A stretch of DNA of 51,456 nucleotides, from the NCBI GenBank assembly GCA_045646145.1, contig JAZRKE010000053.1, positions 1 to 51,456 on the forward strand, given 5' to 3'. The notes beneath the pieces were generated by a model. It ran no database searches. It was not told the DNA's origin and saw only the letters and a program-made list of their open reading frames with translations. Numbering within the stretch: the first letter of the stretch is position 1; each line of letters starts with the position of its first letter. Below are positions 1-7,513 of the stretch, in pieces. Made by a program: the position numbers and the translations under genes. Origin of the DNA: SIG565 sp045646145 (GTDB taxonomy: Bacteria; Bacillota; Clostridia; Oscillospirales; Acutalibacteraceae).

Positions 1-7
1 TATTCAT
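1..7 (-). CDS. ftsX: Start of FtsX (partial, runs off the window)
   Basis: Only the ATG and the next codons are inside the window. The ATG (complement of 5-7) overlaps the TGA of ftsE as ATGA, the usual coupling of ftsE to ftsX. FtsX is the membrane partner of FtsE that controls peptidoglycan hydrolases at the septum. The identity is inferred from position, since almost no protein sequence is visible. Confidence 0.45.
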
Positions 8-723
8 CAGTCAACACCTCCTGCAGCATTATCAGCCACTATTCTTCCCGAATCGAGCATAATAACGCGATGCTTAAAGTCACGGACAAGATTATGGTCG
101 TGAGTAACCATTAAAATGGTGGTGCCGCGCTTATTTATCTCGGTAAGAAGAGTAACTATTTCATAGGACATATTGGGGTCCACATTACCTGTGGGCTCGT
201 CCGCAATAATTAAATCGGGATTGTTAACAAGTGCACGCGCAAGACCCACTCGCTGTTGCTCACCGCCCGACAACTGATTTGGCATAGAACGAGCTTTATG
301 ACCGAGCCCCACCATGCTGAGTGCTTTTGATACCTCTTTGCGAATAATACGACTCGGGGCTCCTACAACGTGCATCGCAAAAGCTACATTATCAAAAACG
401 TTCATTGTTGGGATTAATCGGAAATCCTGAAATACGATGCCCATTGTTCTTCGAAGAAGCGGAACCTGTTTACGCGGCATTTTAGTAAGATTGAATCCAT
501 TTACTTTAATAACGCCAGAATTAGCTTTTTCTTCGCGCATAATAAGCTTCATAAAGGTACTCTTACCTGCTCCCGAAGAGCCAACAACAAAAACAAATTC
601 GCCTTTGTTAATTTTAATGTTAACATCAGCTAAAGCGTGGGTACCGCTATTATATGTTTTGGATACGCCGTTGAACTCAATAATCGGTTCAACCTGAATA
701 TCGTGATTTATATTCGAATCCAT
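7..723 (-). CDS. ftsE: Cell-division ABC transporter ATP-binding protein FtsE
   Basis: This cytoplasmic ATPase partners the membrane protein FtsX; together they couple ATP hydrolysis to control of cell-wall hydrolases during division and, in spore formers, sporulation. The 238 residues show Walker A GSSGAGKST (about 48-56), the ABC signature LSGGEQQRVG (151-160) and Walker B LIIADEPTG (171-179). A conserved FQDFRLIPTMNVFDNVAFA segment typical of FtsE lies at about 98-116. The start is ATG with AGAAAGG upstream. The TGA overlaps the next start (ftsX) by ATGA. Upstream lies a 275-bp structured repeat instead of an obvious promoter. FtsE identity is firm. Confidence 0.95.
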   Translation of the reverse strand: MDSNINHDIQVEPIIEFNGVSKTYNSGTHALADVNIKINKGEFVFVVGSSGAGKSTFMKLIMREEKANSGVIKVNGFNLTKMPRKQVPLLRRTMGIVFQDFRLIPTMNVFDNVAFAMHVVGAPSRIIRKEVSKALSMVGLGHKARSMPNQLSGGEQQRVGLARALVNNPDLIIADEPTGNVDPNMSYEIVTLLTEINKRGTTILMVTHDHNLVRDFKHRVIMLDSGRIVADNAAGGVD

Positions 724-740
724 TAAAATTTAACCTTTCT

Positions 741-1016
741 AAGCCAAAACATTTAAACCCGAATAAGATTTTGGGATAAGGATTTTACGCTATGGCTTCG
801 TTAAAATACTCGCAAATCCGTCAGGATTTGCTGTGTTTTTGCCTCGCCTATCAAAAAATCCTTTAATAACAAAATACTCCGGCCTAAAAGGGAGAATTTA
901 TGTGTAGATTTTGGTGATGCGAAGCATATAAGGCTGTCGTCTATATGCGACAAAGAACCAAAAGCCGCCTTTAAACCCGCCCTTTTAGGCTGGTTTGGGC
1001 TTAAATGCTTTGGCTA
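741..1016. repeat. Structured intergenic element with terminal inverted repeats (MITE-like or RNA-fold element)
   Basis: The ends carry a 19-bp imperfect inverted repeat (742-760 against 997-1015, 17/19). The two mismatches become G-U pairs in a leftward transcript. Nested inside are 882-892/980-990 (11/11, GCCTAAAAGGG), TTTTGGT/ACCAAAA near 909-963, GCATATA/TATATGC (about 924-948), and a perfect 8-bp stem with a 4-base loop at 812-831 (GCAAATCC GTCA GGATTTGC) inside an outer AAGGATTTT/AAAATCCTT pair. It fills the whole gap between ftsE and the PucR-type gene and overlaps that gene's stop codon. No ORF is seen. It may be a dispersed non-autonomous repeat or a structured leader for ftsEX. Confidence 0.6.
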
Positions 1017-2093
1017 ATATTTAATCGGATTAGATTTAAGATATTTATTAACCATCAGAGCGATTTTAAAAACAATTGCATGGTCAAATTCACGCAAATC
1101 AAGACCGGTAATCTTTTTAATTTTTTCAAGACGGTAAACTAAAGTATTGCGGTGAACAAAAAGCTTACGCGAGGTTTCCGAAACATTCAGATTATTTTCA
1201 AAAAATCTTTGAATTGTAAAGAGTGTCTCCTGATCAAGACTTTCAATTGAGCCACGCTTAAACACTTCACGCAAGAATGTTTCACAGAGAGTTGTTGGAA
1301 GCTGATAAATAAGTCGTGCAATACCAAGATTATCATAATTGATAATGGTTTTATCGGTATCAAACACCTTACCAACCTCAAGCGCTGCCTGAGCCTCTTT
1401 AAATGACTTAGCAAGGTCCTTAAGATTTTCAACAGTGCTACCAATTCCAATAACAACATGACAATAGAATTCACCTGAAAGTGTGTCGGCAATTGAAGAT
1501 GCAAGATTTTCAATGTCCTTAGAGGTTGTATCGCTCTTAACTTCTTTAATAAGAGCAACATCATACTCGTTAATACCAATTACAAAATCCTTATTCTTAT
1601 CCGGGAAAAGATTCTGAACAACATCAAAAACCGATACCTCGTTTTTATCAAGCAGGCGAACTAAAATTACTGCACGAGAAACTTCACCGTTAAAATACAG
1701 TTCCCTTGCCTTTAAATAGATATCCCCAGGTAAAATATTATCAAGAATGATATTTTTTATGAAATTCTTGCGGTCATATTTCTCATCATAATAAAATTTT
1801 ATGTTAGTAAGTGATACCGATAAAATCGAGCAATATTTTTCAGCAATCGGATCGTTACCTTCAACAAAAATGTAATATTCATTGCTATTGTTTGCGCCAA
1901 GGGATCGAACAGTATAATAATTATCTGTGTAGAACTCTTTTTCTCCCGAAATGTAATTGATATTAAGTTTTTCACCAATATGATTTAAATCGCTACAAGC
2001 AATAATATCAAACTCCGAATTTAGTACACCGATAGTCCTGTCGATAACATCCTTCATTTGTTGAATTACACCTTGGAAAAGTCGGTTTGCCAT
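1014..2093 (-). CDS. PucR/CdaR-family transcriptional regulator
   Basis: Predicted cytoplasmic transcription factor of 359 residues. The C-terminal part (about 295-350) reads FFENNLNVSETSRKLFVHRN, then TLVYRLEKI and a GLDLREFDHAIVFKIAL-like segment. This is the PucR C-terminal helix-turn-helix found in CdaR, PucR and similar activators of sugar-acid, purine or other catabolic genes. The middle (about 130-260) resembles the GGDEF-like domain of CdaR regulators. It is single-gene, with a GGGGGA ribosome site and its own sigma-A promoter. It lies downstream of an orphan sugar-ABC ATPase, which suggests but does not prove a link to carbohydrate uptake. The ligand is unknown. Confidence 0.8.
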   Translation of the reverse strand: MANRLFQGVIQQMKDVIDRTIGVLNSEFDIIACSDLNHIGEKLNINYISGEKEFYTDNYYTVRSLGANNSNEYYIFVEGNDPIAEKYCSILSVSLTNIKFYYDEKYDRKNFIKNIILDNILPGDIYLKARELYFNGEVSRAVILVRLLDKNEVSVFDVVQNLFPDKNKDFVIGINEYDVALIKEVKSDTTSKDIENLASSIADTLSGEFYCHVVIGIGSTVENLKDLAKSFKEAQAALEVGKVFDTDKTIINYDNLGIARLIYQLPTTLCETFLREVFKRGSIESLDQETLFTIQRFFENNLNVSETSRKLFVHRNTLVYRLEKIKKITGLDLREFDHAIVFKIALMVNKYLKSNPIKY

Positions 2094-2146
2094 TTATATT
2101 CCCCCTTAAAAATTTGCTTTTGTAAAAAAACAAAACCTCATCATCT

Positions 2147-2175
2147 ATTTTACACAATGAGTACAATTTTTTCAA
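2147..2175 (-). promoter_or_regulatory. Sigma-A promoter of the PucR-type regulator
   Basis: Read leftward: -35 TTGAAA (2170-2175), 17-bp spacer, -10 TAAAAT (2147-2152), about 50 bases before the ATG at 2093. Confidence 0.7.
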
Positions 2176-2208
2176 GTGATTTCACAAAAAAGTTACAAAT
2201 TTATTACA

Positions 2209-2240
2209 AAAAAACGCCCCTCTAAAAAAAGGGGCGTTTT
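2209..2240 (-). terminator. Rho-independent terminator after the MsmK/UgpC gene
   Basis: A perfect 10-bp stem AAAACGCCCC (2211-2220) / GGGGCGTTTT (2231-2240) with a 10-base loop and a U-run on the leftward transcript. It lies just after the stop at 2249. Confidence 0.85.
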
Positions 2241-2248
2241 TAATAACA

Positions 2249-3391
2249 TTAGTTGGTAATTGTAAGCTCGGTATCTTTATCGAAAAGATGAATTTTCTCA
2301 GCTGAAAGGGCGATTTTGATAGTGTCGCCAGGCTTAGCTGTAGAGGTCGGCGAAACACGTGCATTAATGTCCTGACCTTCACAGTTCATATAGAGATAGG
2401 TTTCAGCACCCATAAGCTCTGTAACCTCAACCTTTGCTTCAACAATGCTATCGGGATTAGCTTCAATAACATCTTCTTCGTTGTAAACATCTTCAGGACG
2501 AATACCCATAATAACTTCTTTGCCGATATACTCCTTAAGTCTGTCTCCCTCATTTTTAGAAGCAGGTAACTTAATTCTGTACTTAACTCCGGCACGAGTC
2601 TTAGTATCTTCCGAGCCAAACTCGGTGTAATACTCGCCGTTCTCGTTGATGATTACACAGTCGATAAAGTTCATCTGCGGAGAGCCTATGAAGCCTGCAA
2701 CAAAGAGGTTGCACGGACGAAGATAAAGAGTCTGAGGAGTGTCAACCTGCTGAATAATACCGCTCTTCATAACAACGATACGAGTACCCATAGTCATAGC
2801 TTCGGTCTGGTCATGAGTAACATAAATAAATGTTGTTCCGAGTCTCTGATGAAGCTTAGAAATCTCGGTACGCATCTGTGCGCGAAGCTTAGCATCAAGG
2901 TTGGAAAGGGGTTCGTCAAGTAAGAATACCTTCGGTTCACGAACAATTGCACGACCTAAAGCAACACGCTGACGCTGACCACCTGATAAAGCCTTAGGCT
3001 TACGCTCAAGGAGATGTTCAATATCGAGAATACGTGCAGCTTCTTCAACTCTGCGCTTGATTTCATCCTTAGAAACCTTGCGAAGCTTAAGACCAAAAGC
3101 CATATTATCGAAAACTGACATATGCGGATAAAGAGCATAGTTCTGGAAAACCATTGCAATATCTCTATCCTTAGGTGCTACATCGTTTACCAAACGATCG
3201 CCGATGTATACCTCACCGTCTGAAATCTCTTCAAGACCTGCTACCATTCTGAGTGTTGTAGACTTACCGCAACCTGAAGGACCAACAAGAATAATAAACT
3301 CTTTGTCCTTAATTTCAAGATTGAAATCCGAAACAGCTACAACACCGCCGGGATATCTCTTGTAAACATTGCGAAGTGAAAGACTTGCCAT
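2249..3391 (-). CDS. Multi-sugar ABC transporter ATP-binding protein (MsmK/MsmX/UgpC type)
   Basis: Cytoplasmic ATPase of carbohydrate uptake ABC transporters (CUT1, MalK type), 380 residues. It has Walker A GPSGCGKST (about 37-45), the Q-loop VFQNYALYPHMSV (about 80-92), the signature LSGGQRQRVALGRA (about 135-148) and Walker B VFLLDEPLSNLD (about 155-166). The C-terminal 140 residues form the OB-type (TOBE) regulatory domain ending in KIHLFDKDT. Neither permeases nor a binding protein are adjacent. In Firmicutes such orphan ATPases (MsmX, MsmK) serve several sugar importers, so a shared role is likely. It is monocistronic, with a strong AGGAGG site and terminator. Confidence 0.9.
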   Translation of the reverse strand: MASLSLRNVYKRYPGGVVAVSDFNLEIKDKEFIILVGPSGCGKSTTLRMVAGLEEISDGEVYIGDRLVNDVAPKDRDIAMVFQNYALYPHMSVFDNMAFGLKLRKVSKDEIKRRVEEAARILDIEHLLERKPKALSGGQRQRVALGRAIVREPKVFLLDEPLSNLDAKLRAQMRTEISKLHQRLGTTFIYVTHDQTEAMTMGTRIVVMKSGIIQQVDTPQTLYLRPCNLFVAGFIGSPQMNFIDCVIINENGEYYTEFGSEDTKTRAGVKYRIKLPASKNEGDRLKEYIGKEVIMGIRPEDVYNEEDVIEANPDSIVEAKVEVTELMGAETYLYMNCEGQDINARVSPTSTAKPGDTIKIALSAEKIHLFDKDTELTITN

Positions 3392-3437
3392 AATTAACCT
3401 CCTGAAAAATTAAAAAACTACATATTAGTATGTGTAT

Positions 3438-3446
3438 ATTATACCA
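3438..3446 (-). promoter_or_regulatory. Extended -10 promoter element of the MsmK/UgpC gene
   Basis: Leftward TTGGTATAAT has the TG-N-TATAAT extended -10 form (TATAAT at 3438-3443), about 47 bases before the ATG. No good -35 sits 17 bp upstream, which fits an extended -10 promoter. Confidence 0.5.
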
Positions 3447-3526
3447 ATTCGTTTTTAAAATTACTATTGTCTATTCATCCAAAATATAAAAATTAAATTG
3501 TTTAAATTTGCTAATATTCTGCATTT

Positions 3527-4234
3527 TTAAAGGCTTTTTAACACTTTGTTCATAATTTCGTTGCGTGGAATTTCGGCATACTCCCCCTCGTTTAAATCTT
3601 CAGGCAAAGAAAGTCCACCGATACTTAAACGATGAAGGGAATTAACTCCCAAACCGAAAACTCCAAACATTCTTTTAACCTGATGATATTTACCCTCAGT
3701 AATTGTAAGTTTTGCAATATTATCGCTAAGAATTTTCAATACCGCCGGCTTACAGTAAGTGCCATCGGCCAAGGTTACACCTTTTGAGAATTCTGAAATA
3801 AGAGACTCATTTAAACTGCCGTCGAGCTCCACTAAATAACATTTTGGCACATTGTTTTTAGGGGAAATAACCTTGTGTGCAAAATCACCGTCATTGGTAA
3901 TCAACAAAAGTCCTGTAGTATCCCTATCTAATCTTCCAACAGGAAACAAATCAAGGTGGCTGAATTTTTCAGGTAAGAAATCTATTACAGTTTTTTTATT
4001 TTTATCTGAGGATGCCGAAATCACACCTGATGGCTTATTCAGAAGAATATATATATTTCCAATTTCTGAAACTAATGTTCCATTAATCTTAATAATATCA
4101 GTCTCAGGACAAATATGTTTATCATATTTCTTCTCGGTTCTCCCATTAACAGAAATCCTCCCATTTTTTGCAGCAAAACGAATTTCATTTCTGGAAAAAG
4201 CAGTATTAACCGAAATAAATTTATCAATTCTCAA
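3527..4234 (-). CDS. Pseudouridine synthase, RsuA/RluB/RluE family
   Basis: Converts a specific uridine in rRNA to pseudouridine. The 235 residues hold an N-terminal S4 RNA-binding domain (MRIDKFISVN..., 1-60) and the RsuA catalytic domain, with GRLDRDTTGLLLITNDGDF (about 101-119) containing the nucleophilic Asp. The later EGKYHQVKRMF motif (about 179-189) is typical of RsuA (16S rRNA U516). A second member of the family lies at 32996-33742. The ATG overlaps the upstream DUF4830-like gene by 11 bases, so the two are translationally coupled. Substrate assignment to 16S rather than 23S rRNA is inference. Confidence 0.85.
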   Translation of the reverse strand: MRIDKFISVNTAFSRNEIRFAAKNGRISVNGRTEKKYDKHICPETDIIKINGTLVSEIGNIYILLNKPSGVISASSDKNKKTVIDFLPEKFSHLDLFPVGRLDRDTTGLLLITNDGDFAHKVISPKNNVPKCYLVELDGSLNESLISEFSKGVTLADGTYCKPAVLKILSDNIAKLTITEGKYHQVKRMFGVFGLGVNSLHRLSIGGLSLPEDLNEGEYAEIPRNEIMNKVLKSL

Positions 4235-4688
4235 TTTTAAGCTCCTTCAACGGTAACATAAAGCCATTCAACTCAGCAGAAGAAATATCTCCGCCAATAA
4301 CCTTGCCCTCTAAAACTATTAGATTAACATAGGCACTGGAATTTCCACTAAAATTCAATATTTTATATTTAAAAAGCTTCGCTGTTTTTCCGGAATATAG
4401 CGACAAATCGTAGCCTACTGACTTTTGCATCTGATTATACCTCTCCCATACATCAGTAAATTTTTCCGGAATAAAAATCTCTTTTTCCTCGGATAAATTT
4501 TCATCTGGAGTTACACCCAATCTTTTAATAAAATCTATTCGCGAAGAATTATCGACAATTTGGGAGGTTGCTACAGAAGCCACCGATAAAACCTCTAAAA
4601 GCAATAAAAATGCTATTAGAAGAACAAAAAATAAAAGTAAAAGCTTTAAACTCCGCACCTTAACAGTTATAAGTTTCAATTTATACAC
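4224..4688 (-). CDS. DUF4830-like membrane-anchored protein
   Basis: Function unknown. The 154 residues begin with a basic stretch and one hydrophobic segment (about 15-40, LLLLFFVLLIAFLLLLEVL), so it is membrane-anchored with the rest outside. The soluble part (FIKRLGVTPDENLSEEKEIFIP..., Y-N-x-M-Q-K-S-x-G-Y-D-L, VIGGDISSAELNGFM) resembles the DUF4830 family of Clostridia, as I recall it. The start is not certain: GTG at 4688 lacks a convincing ribosome site, and a TTG nine bases downstream, preceded by TTGGGTG, is an alternative. It sits between ispF and rsuA. Confidence 0.55.
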   Translation of the reverse strand: MYKLKLITVKVRSLKLLLLFFVLLIAFLLLLEVLSVASVATSQIVDNSSRIDFIKRLGVTPDENLSEEKEIFIPEKFTDVWERYNQMQKSVGYDLSLYSGKTAKLFKYKILNFSGNSSAYVNLIVLEGKVIGGDISSAELNGFMLPLKELKIEN

Positions 4689-4721
4689 CCAATAATTTAT
4701 ATTAAAGGTGAAAAAAATTTA

Positions 4722-5189
4722 TTACTTAAGTAGGCAAATACAATTTGCTGAAATTCCAAGCTTTTTGCCGGTAAATCCTAAGCCTTCTTCGGTTGTTGCC
4801 TTTATATTTACGTCGTTAAAATCAATATTGCAGTCCTCTGCAATATTTTTTCGCATTTGCTCTATGAAAGGCGCCATTTTCGGAGACTGTGCGATAATAG
4901 TTGCATCCAAATTACCAATGTGCCAACCCTGTAAACTAAGAAGCTGTACGACATTTCTAAGTAAAATCCTGCTATCTACACCTTTAAATTCCGGACTCGT
5001 ATCGGGAAAATGCTTTCCGATATCTCCAAGGGCTGCCGCTCCTAGCAAGGCATCACATATTGCATGTAGAAGTACATCGGCATCAGAATGACCAAGCAAC
5101 CCCTTTTCATAAGGTATTTCTACTCCTCCGATAATAAGAGGACGGTCATCGGCTAATCGATGAACATCGTAACCAAAACCAATTCTCAT
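4722..5189 (-). CDS. ispF: 2-C-methyl-D-erythritol 2,4-cyclodiphosphate synthase IspF
   Basis: Fifth MEP-pathway enzyme. It cyclises CDP-ME 2-phosphate to ME-cPP with release of CMP. The 155-residue length is normal. Metal ligands Asp8 and His10 are in GYDVHRL, and a third His is in LLGHSDADVLLHAICDALLG (about 31-50), followed by GDIGKHFPD. The C-terminal ATTEEGLGFTG motif is intact. The ATG overlaps the end of ispD by 4 bases, giving the common ispD-ispF pair. Confidence 0.97.
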   Translation of the reverse strand: MRIGFGYDVHRLADDRPLIIGGVEIPYEKGLLGHSDADVLLHAICDALLGAAALGDIGKHFPDTSPEFKGVDSRILLRNVVQLLSLQGWHIGNLDATIIAQSPKMAPFIEQMRKNIAEDCNIDFNDVNIKATTEEGLGFTGKKLGISANCICLLK

Positions 5190-5920
5190 ATATTATCCTC
5201 CATCTTTTCCAAATAAAATTCTGCGAGTGCCAAATCGTCGGGTGTTGTAATTTTTATATTGGAATACTCTCCATCTACAACATATACAGGTATTTTTGCA
5301 CTTTCTAAGATAGAGGCATCATCAGTAAAGTTAGCTAAATTTGCACTTTCAAGTAAAGAAAGATATTTTTTTACATCTACACCCTGAGGCGTCTGAACGC
5401 AGTAGAGCTCATCTCGGTTGTATGTTAAATTAACAACACCCTCAGAGCTTACATTTTTAACGGTGTCCTTAGATTTTACCGCACAGATAACTCCATCACA
5501 TAAAAGTAGTTTTGTGGCTATACGAGCGATTAATTGTTTTGAAATCAAAGGTCTGGCACCGTCGTGAATTAAAACCTTGTCGGAATTTTTAACGGTCTTA
5601 AGTCCCATAAAAACCGATTCTTGACGATTAGAGCCACCCTCTACAATATCTGAAATTTTAGATATCATATATTCATCACAAAGATTTTGCATAATTGGAA
5701 TATAATTCTTTTTGGTAACAAGAATTATATTTGAAATGTGTGGAGAATTTTGAAAACTGCGCAAGGTTCTTGCAATAACCGGTATACCTTTCAATAAAGC
5801 AAAGGGTTTTTCAATACCGTTCATTCTTGTTGAAGAGCCTGCCGCAACTATTATTACAGGCAAGGCATTATCATTAGTTTCGTTTTCTGTATAGTTAAGA
5901 TTAAAGGCGAGTGTTTGCAT
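5186..5920 (-). CDS. ispD: 2-C-methyl-D-erythritol 4-phosphate cytidylyltransferase IspD
   Basis: Third MEP-pathway step: CTP + MEP to CDP-ME. The 244 residues carry the nucleotidyltransferase loop AAGSSTRMNG (about 26-35), VLIHDGARPLIS (about 116-127), KDTVK and the C-terminal NIKITTPDDLALAE. About 20 residues precede the first strand, longer than usual. ATG at 5920 is the only well-placed start (AAGGAG upstream). It follows the terminator of the efp unit, so it starts a new transcription unit with ispF, the DUF4830-like gene and rsuA. Confidence 0.95.
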   Translation of the reverse strand: MQTLAFNLNYTENETNDNALPVIIVAAGSSTRMNGIEKPFALLKGIPVIARTLRSFQNSPHISNIILVTKKNYIPIMQNLCDEYMISKISDIVEGGSNRQESVFMGLKTVKNSDKVLIHDGARPLISKQLIARIATKLLLCDGVICAVKSKDTVKNVSSEGVVNLTYNRDELYCVQTPQGVDVKKYLSLLESANLANFTDDASILESAKIPVYVVDGEYSNIKITTPDDLALAEFYLEKMEDNI

Positions 5921-5930
5921 ATAACTCCTT

Positions 5931-5964
5931 AAAAAATCAGGGGCGGATGAAACATTCGCCCCTG
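5931..5964 (-). terminator. Terminator of the efp / Cys-rich protein unit
   Basis: Stem CAGGGGCGGAT (5938-5948) / ATTCGCCCCTG (5954-5964) with a 5-base loop, followed leftward by a run of six T. Confidence 0.85.
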
Positions 5965-5976
5965 TAATAAAAATGT

Positions 5977-6417
5977 TTATTCTTCTTCAGTGCAATCGCA
6001 ATCACAATCACAGCCGCAATCGCAGTCAAACTCAAATTCAAGGTCGGTGCCACAATTAGGACAAGCAATGCCCTCTTCCTCAAGCATCTCAGCATCAAGA
6101 TAAATTACATCGTTGCAGTTAGGACAGGTAACTTCATAAATGTCATCATCGAAATCAAAATCCTCATCGCAACACTCACAGTCGCCGTCGCACTCATCAT
6201 CATAAATAATTTCTTCAAGTGTTGATAAATCTTCATCAACCTCGTCGAGTTGGTCAGCGATATTAAACTGTTCTTCATTAATAGCATCAATTTCCTCAGA
6301 AATATCAGCTAAAATATCTATAATTGCAGAAAAAAGTTTACCCTCATTAGACTCAGTATTGAGCTTCATACCCTCCGCTAAGCCTTTAACATAAGAAATT
6401 CTTTCAGAAATAGTCAT
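5977..6417 (-). CDS. CD1247-like zinc-ribbon protein with a Cys/Asp-rich tail
   Basis: Function unknown. The 146 residues start with a helical domain (TISERISYVKGLAEGM..., 1-60) like the N-terminal domain named after Clostridioides CD1247. A very acidic linker follows. Two CPNC knuckles (VTCPNCNDVIYLD and GIACPNCGTDLEFEF) form a zinc ribbon. The end is a Cys-Asp alternating tail (DCDCGCDCDCDCTEEE). About 14 Cys in the last 80 residues imply metal binding. The start is ATG at 6417, 8 bases after GGAGG; a TTG at 6432 lies inside the ribosome site and is not the start. It is co-transcribed with efp. Confidence 0.65.
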   Translation of the reverse strand: MTISERISYVKGLAEGMKLNTESNEGKLFSAIIDILADISEEIDAINEEQFNIADQLDEVDEDLSTLEEIIYDDECDGDCECCDEDFDFDDDIYEVTCPNCNDVIYLDAEMLEEEGIACPNCGTDLEFEFDCDCGCDCDCDCTEEE

Positions 6418-6440
6418 AGAAAATTCCTCCAAAATTAAAT

Positions 6441-6998
6441 TTATGCGCGCTCCATATATTCACCTGTACGGGTGTCAATTCTGATCATATCGCCCTCGTT
6501 AATGAAAAGCGGAACACGAATTTCTGCGCCTGTTTCAAGAGTAGCAGGTTTCATAGCATTGGTTGCAGTATCACCCTTAAAGCCGGGGTCGGTCTGTGTT
6601 ACTTCTAGCTCAACGAATGTGGGCGGTTCAACGCCGAAAATATTACCCTTATAGGATAAAATTTTGCAGGTCATATTTTCTTTAACAAACTTGAAGTTAT
6701 CACCTAACTGATCAGCATTGACAGGCACAAGTTCGTATGATTCGGGGTCCATAAAATAGTAAAGACCTTCATCCGAATAAGAAAACTCCATATCTTTTCT
6801 CTCAACAAATGCAGTCGGATACTTGTCGTTGGGATTAAAGGTACGCTCAACAACCGAGCCCGCAATTACGTTTCTGATTTTGGTGCGAACAAAAGCTGCT
6901 CCCTTACCGGGTTTTACGTGCTGAAATTCTATAATCTGATAAACGTTGCCTTCCATTTCGAAAGTTACACCGTTTCTGAAATCACCGGCACTAATCAT
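6441..6998 (-). CDS. efp: Elongation factor P
   Basis: Binds the ribosome between P and E sites and relieves stalling at polyproline. It has 185 residues, the family length, from the ATG at 6998 (MISAGDF), 7 bases after GGAGGAG. The tip loop HVKPGKGAAFVRTK (about 27-40) carries the conserved Lys that is modified in many bacteria. The KOW, OB and C-terminal domains (PLFINEGDMIRIDTRTGEYMER) are complete. It leads a two-gene unit with the zinc-ribbon protein. Confidence 0.97.
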   Translation of the reverse strand: MISAGDFRNGVTFEMEGNVYQIIEFQHVKPGKGAAFVRTKIRNVIAGSVVERTFNPNDKYPTAFVERKDMEFSYSDEGLYYFMDPESYELVPVNADQLGDNFKFVKENMTCKILSYKGNIFGVEPPTFVELEVTQTDPGFKGDTATNAMKPATLETGAEIRVPLFINEGDMIRIDTRTGEYMERA

Positions 6999-7039
6999 AA
7001 AAATCTCCTCCAAAATATTACAAATTTCTTTATAAATTA

Positions 7040-7068
7040 AGTATACGGTTTTTAATCCGATTTGTCAA
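7040..7068 (-). promoter_or_regulatory. Sigma-A promoter of efp
   Basis: Leftward -35 TTGACA (7063-7068), 17-bp spacer, -10 TATACT (7040-7045), between the stop of aroQ and the ATG of efp. Confidence 0.75.
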
Positions 7069-7069
7069 G

Positions 7070-7513
7070 TTAATCCTTAATTAATTCACGCATAGCATTA
7101 ACGGCTAAAATATAACTGTTTGCGCCAAATCCCAAAATTGAACCGACACATACTGCAGATATTACTGATTTATGACGGAATTCCTCACGAGCGTGTATAT
7201 TAGACATATGCACCTCGATAAACGGTTTGTTAACCGAAGCAATAGCATCGCGCACAGCATAACTATAATGAGTAAGGGCGCCTGCATTGATAATGCAGCC
7301 GTCATATTCACTTAAAACACTGTGTATCTTAGTAATAATTTCACCCTCACAGTTCGACTGATAAAAATCACACTCAATTTTCATACCCTCACTGTAAGCC
7401 TTAATATCGGCGTTAATATCAACAATGGTTTTAGCACCGTAGATAGCGGGTTCACGGATACCTATCATATTAAGATTAGGTCCGTTGATGATTAATATTC
7501 TTCCCTTTTTCAT
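7070..7513 (-). CDS. aroQ: 3-dehydroquinate dehydratase, type II (AroQ)
   Basis: Third shikimate-pathway step: 3-dehydroquinate to 3-dehydroshikimate. From the ATG at 7513 it is 147 residues. It shows NGPNLNMIGIREPAIYG (about 9-25, containing the catalytic Tyr), the substrate loop GALTHYSYAVRDAI (usually GAYTHTS) and EVHMSNIHAREEFRHKS (catalytic His; Arg). The ATG overlaps the preceding TAA (TAATG) with GGGGG just upstream, so coupling to the TIM-barrel gene is tight and the longer alternative start is unlikely. Confidence 0.93.
   Translation of the reverse strand: MKKGRILIINGPNLNMIGIREPAIYGAKTIVDINADIKAYSEGMKIECDFYQSNCEGEIITKIHSVLSEYDGCIINAGALTHYSYAVRDAIASVNKPFIEVHMSNIHAREEFRHKSVISAVCVGSILGFGANSYILAVNAMRELIKD

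Noticed and set aside
741..870. Promoter for ftsE inside the inverted-repeat element
   Set aside because: TAAAAT and TTGCGA occur leftward but with 22-bp spacing, too far for a convincing sigma-A promoter.
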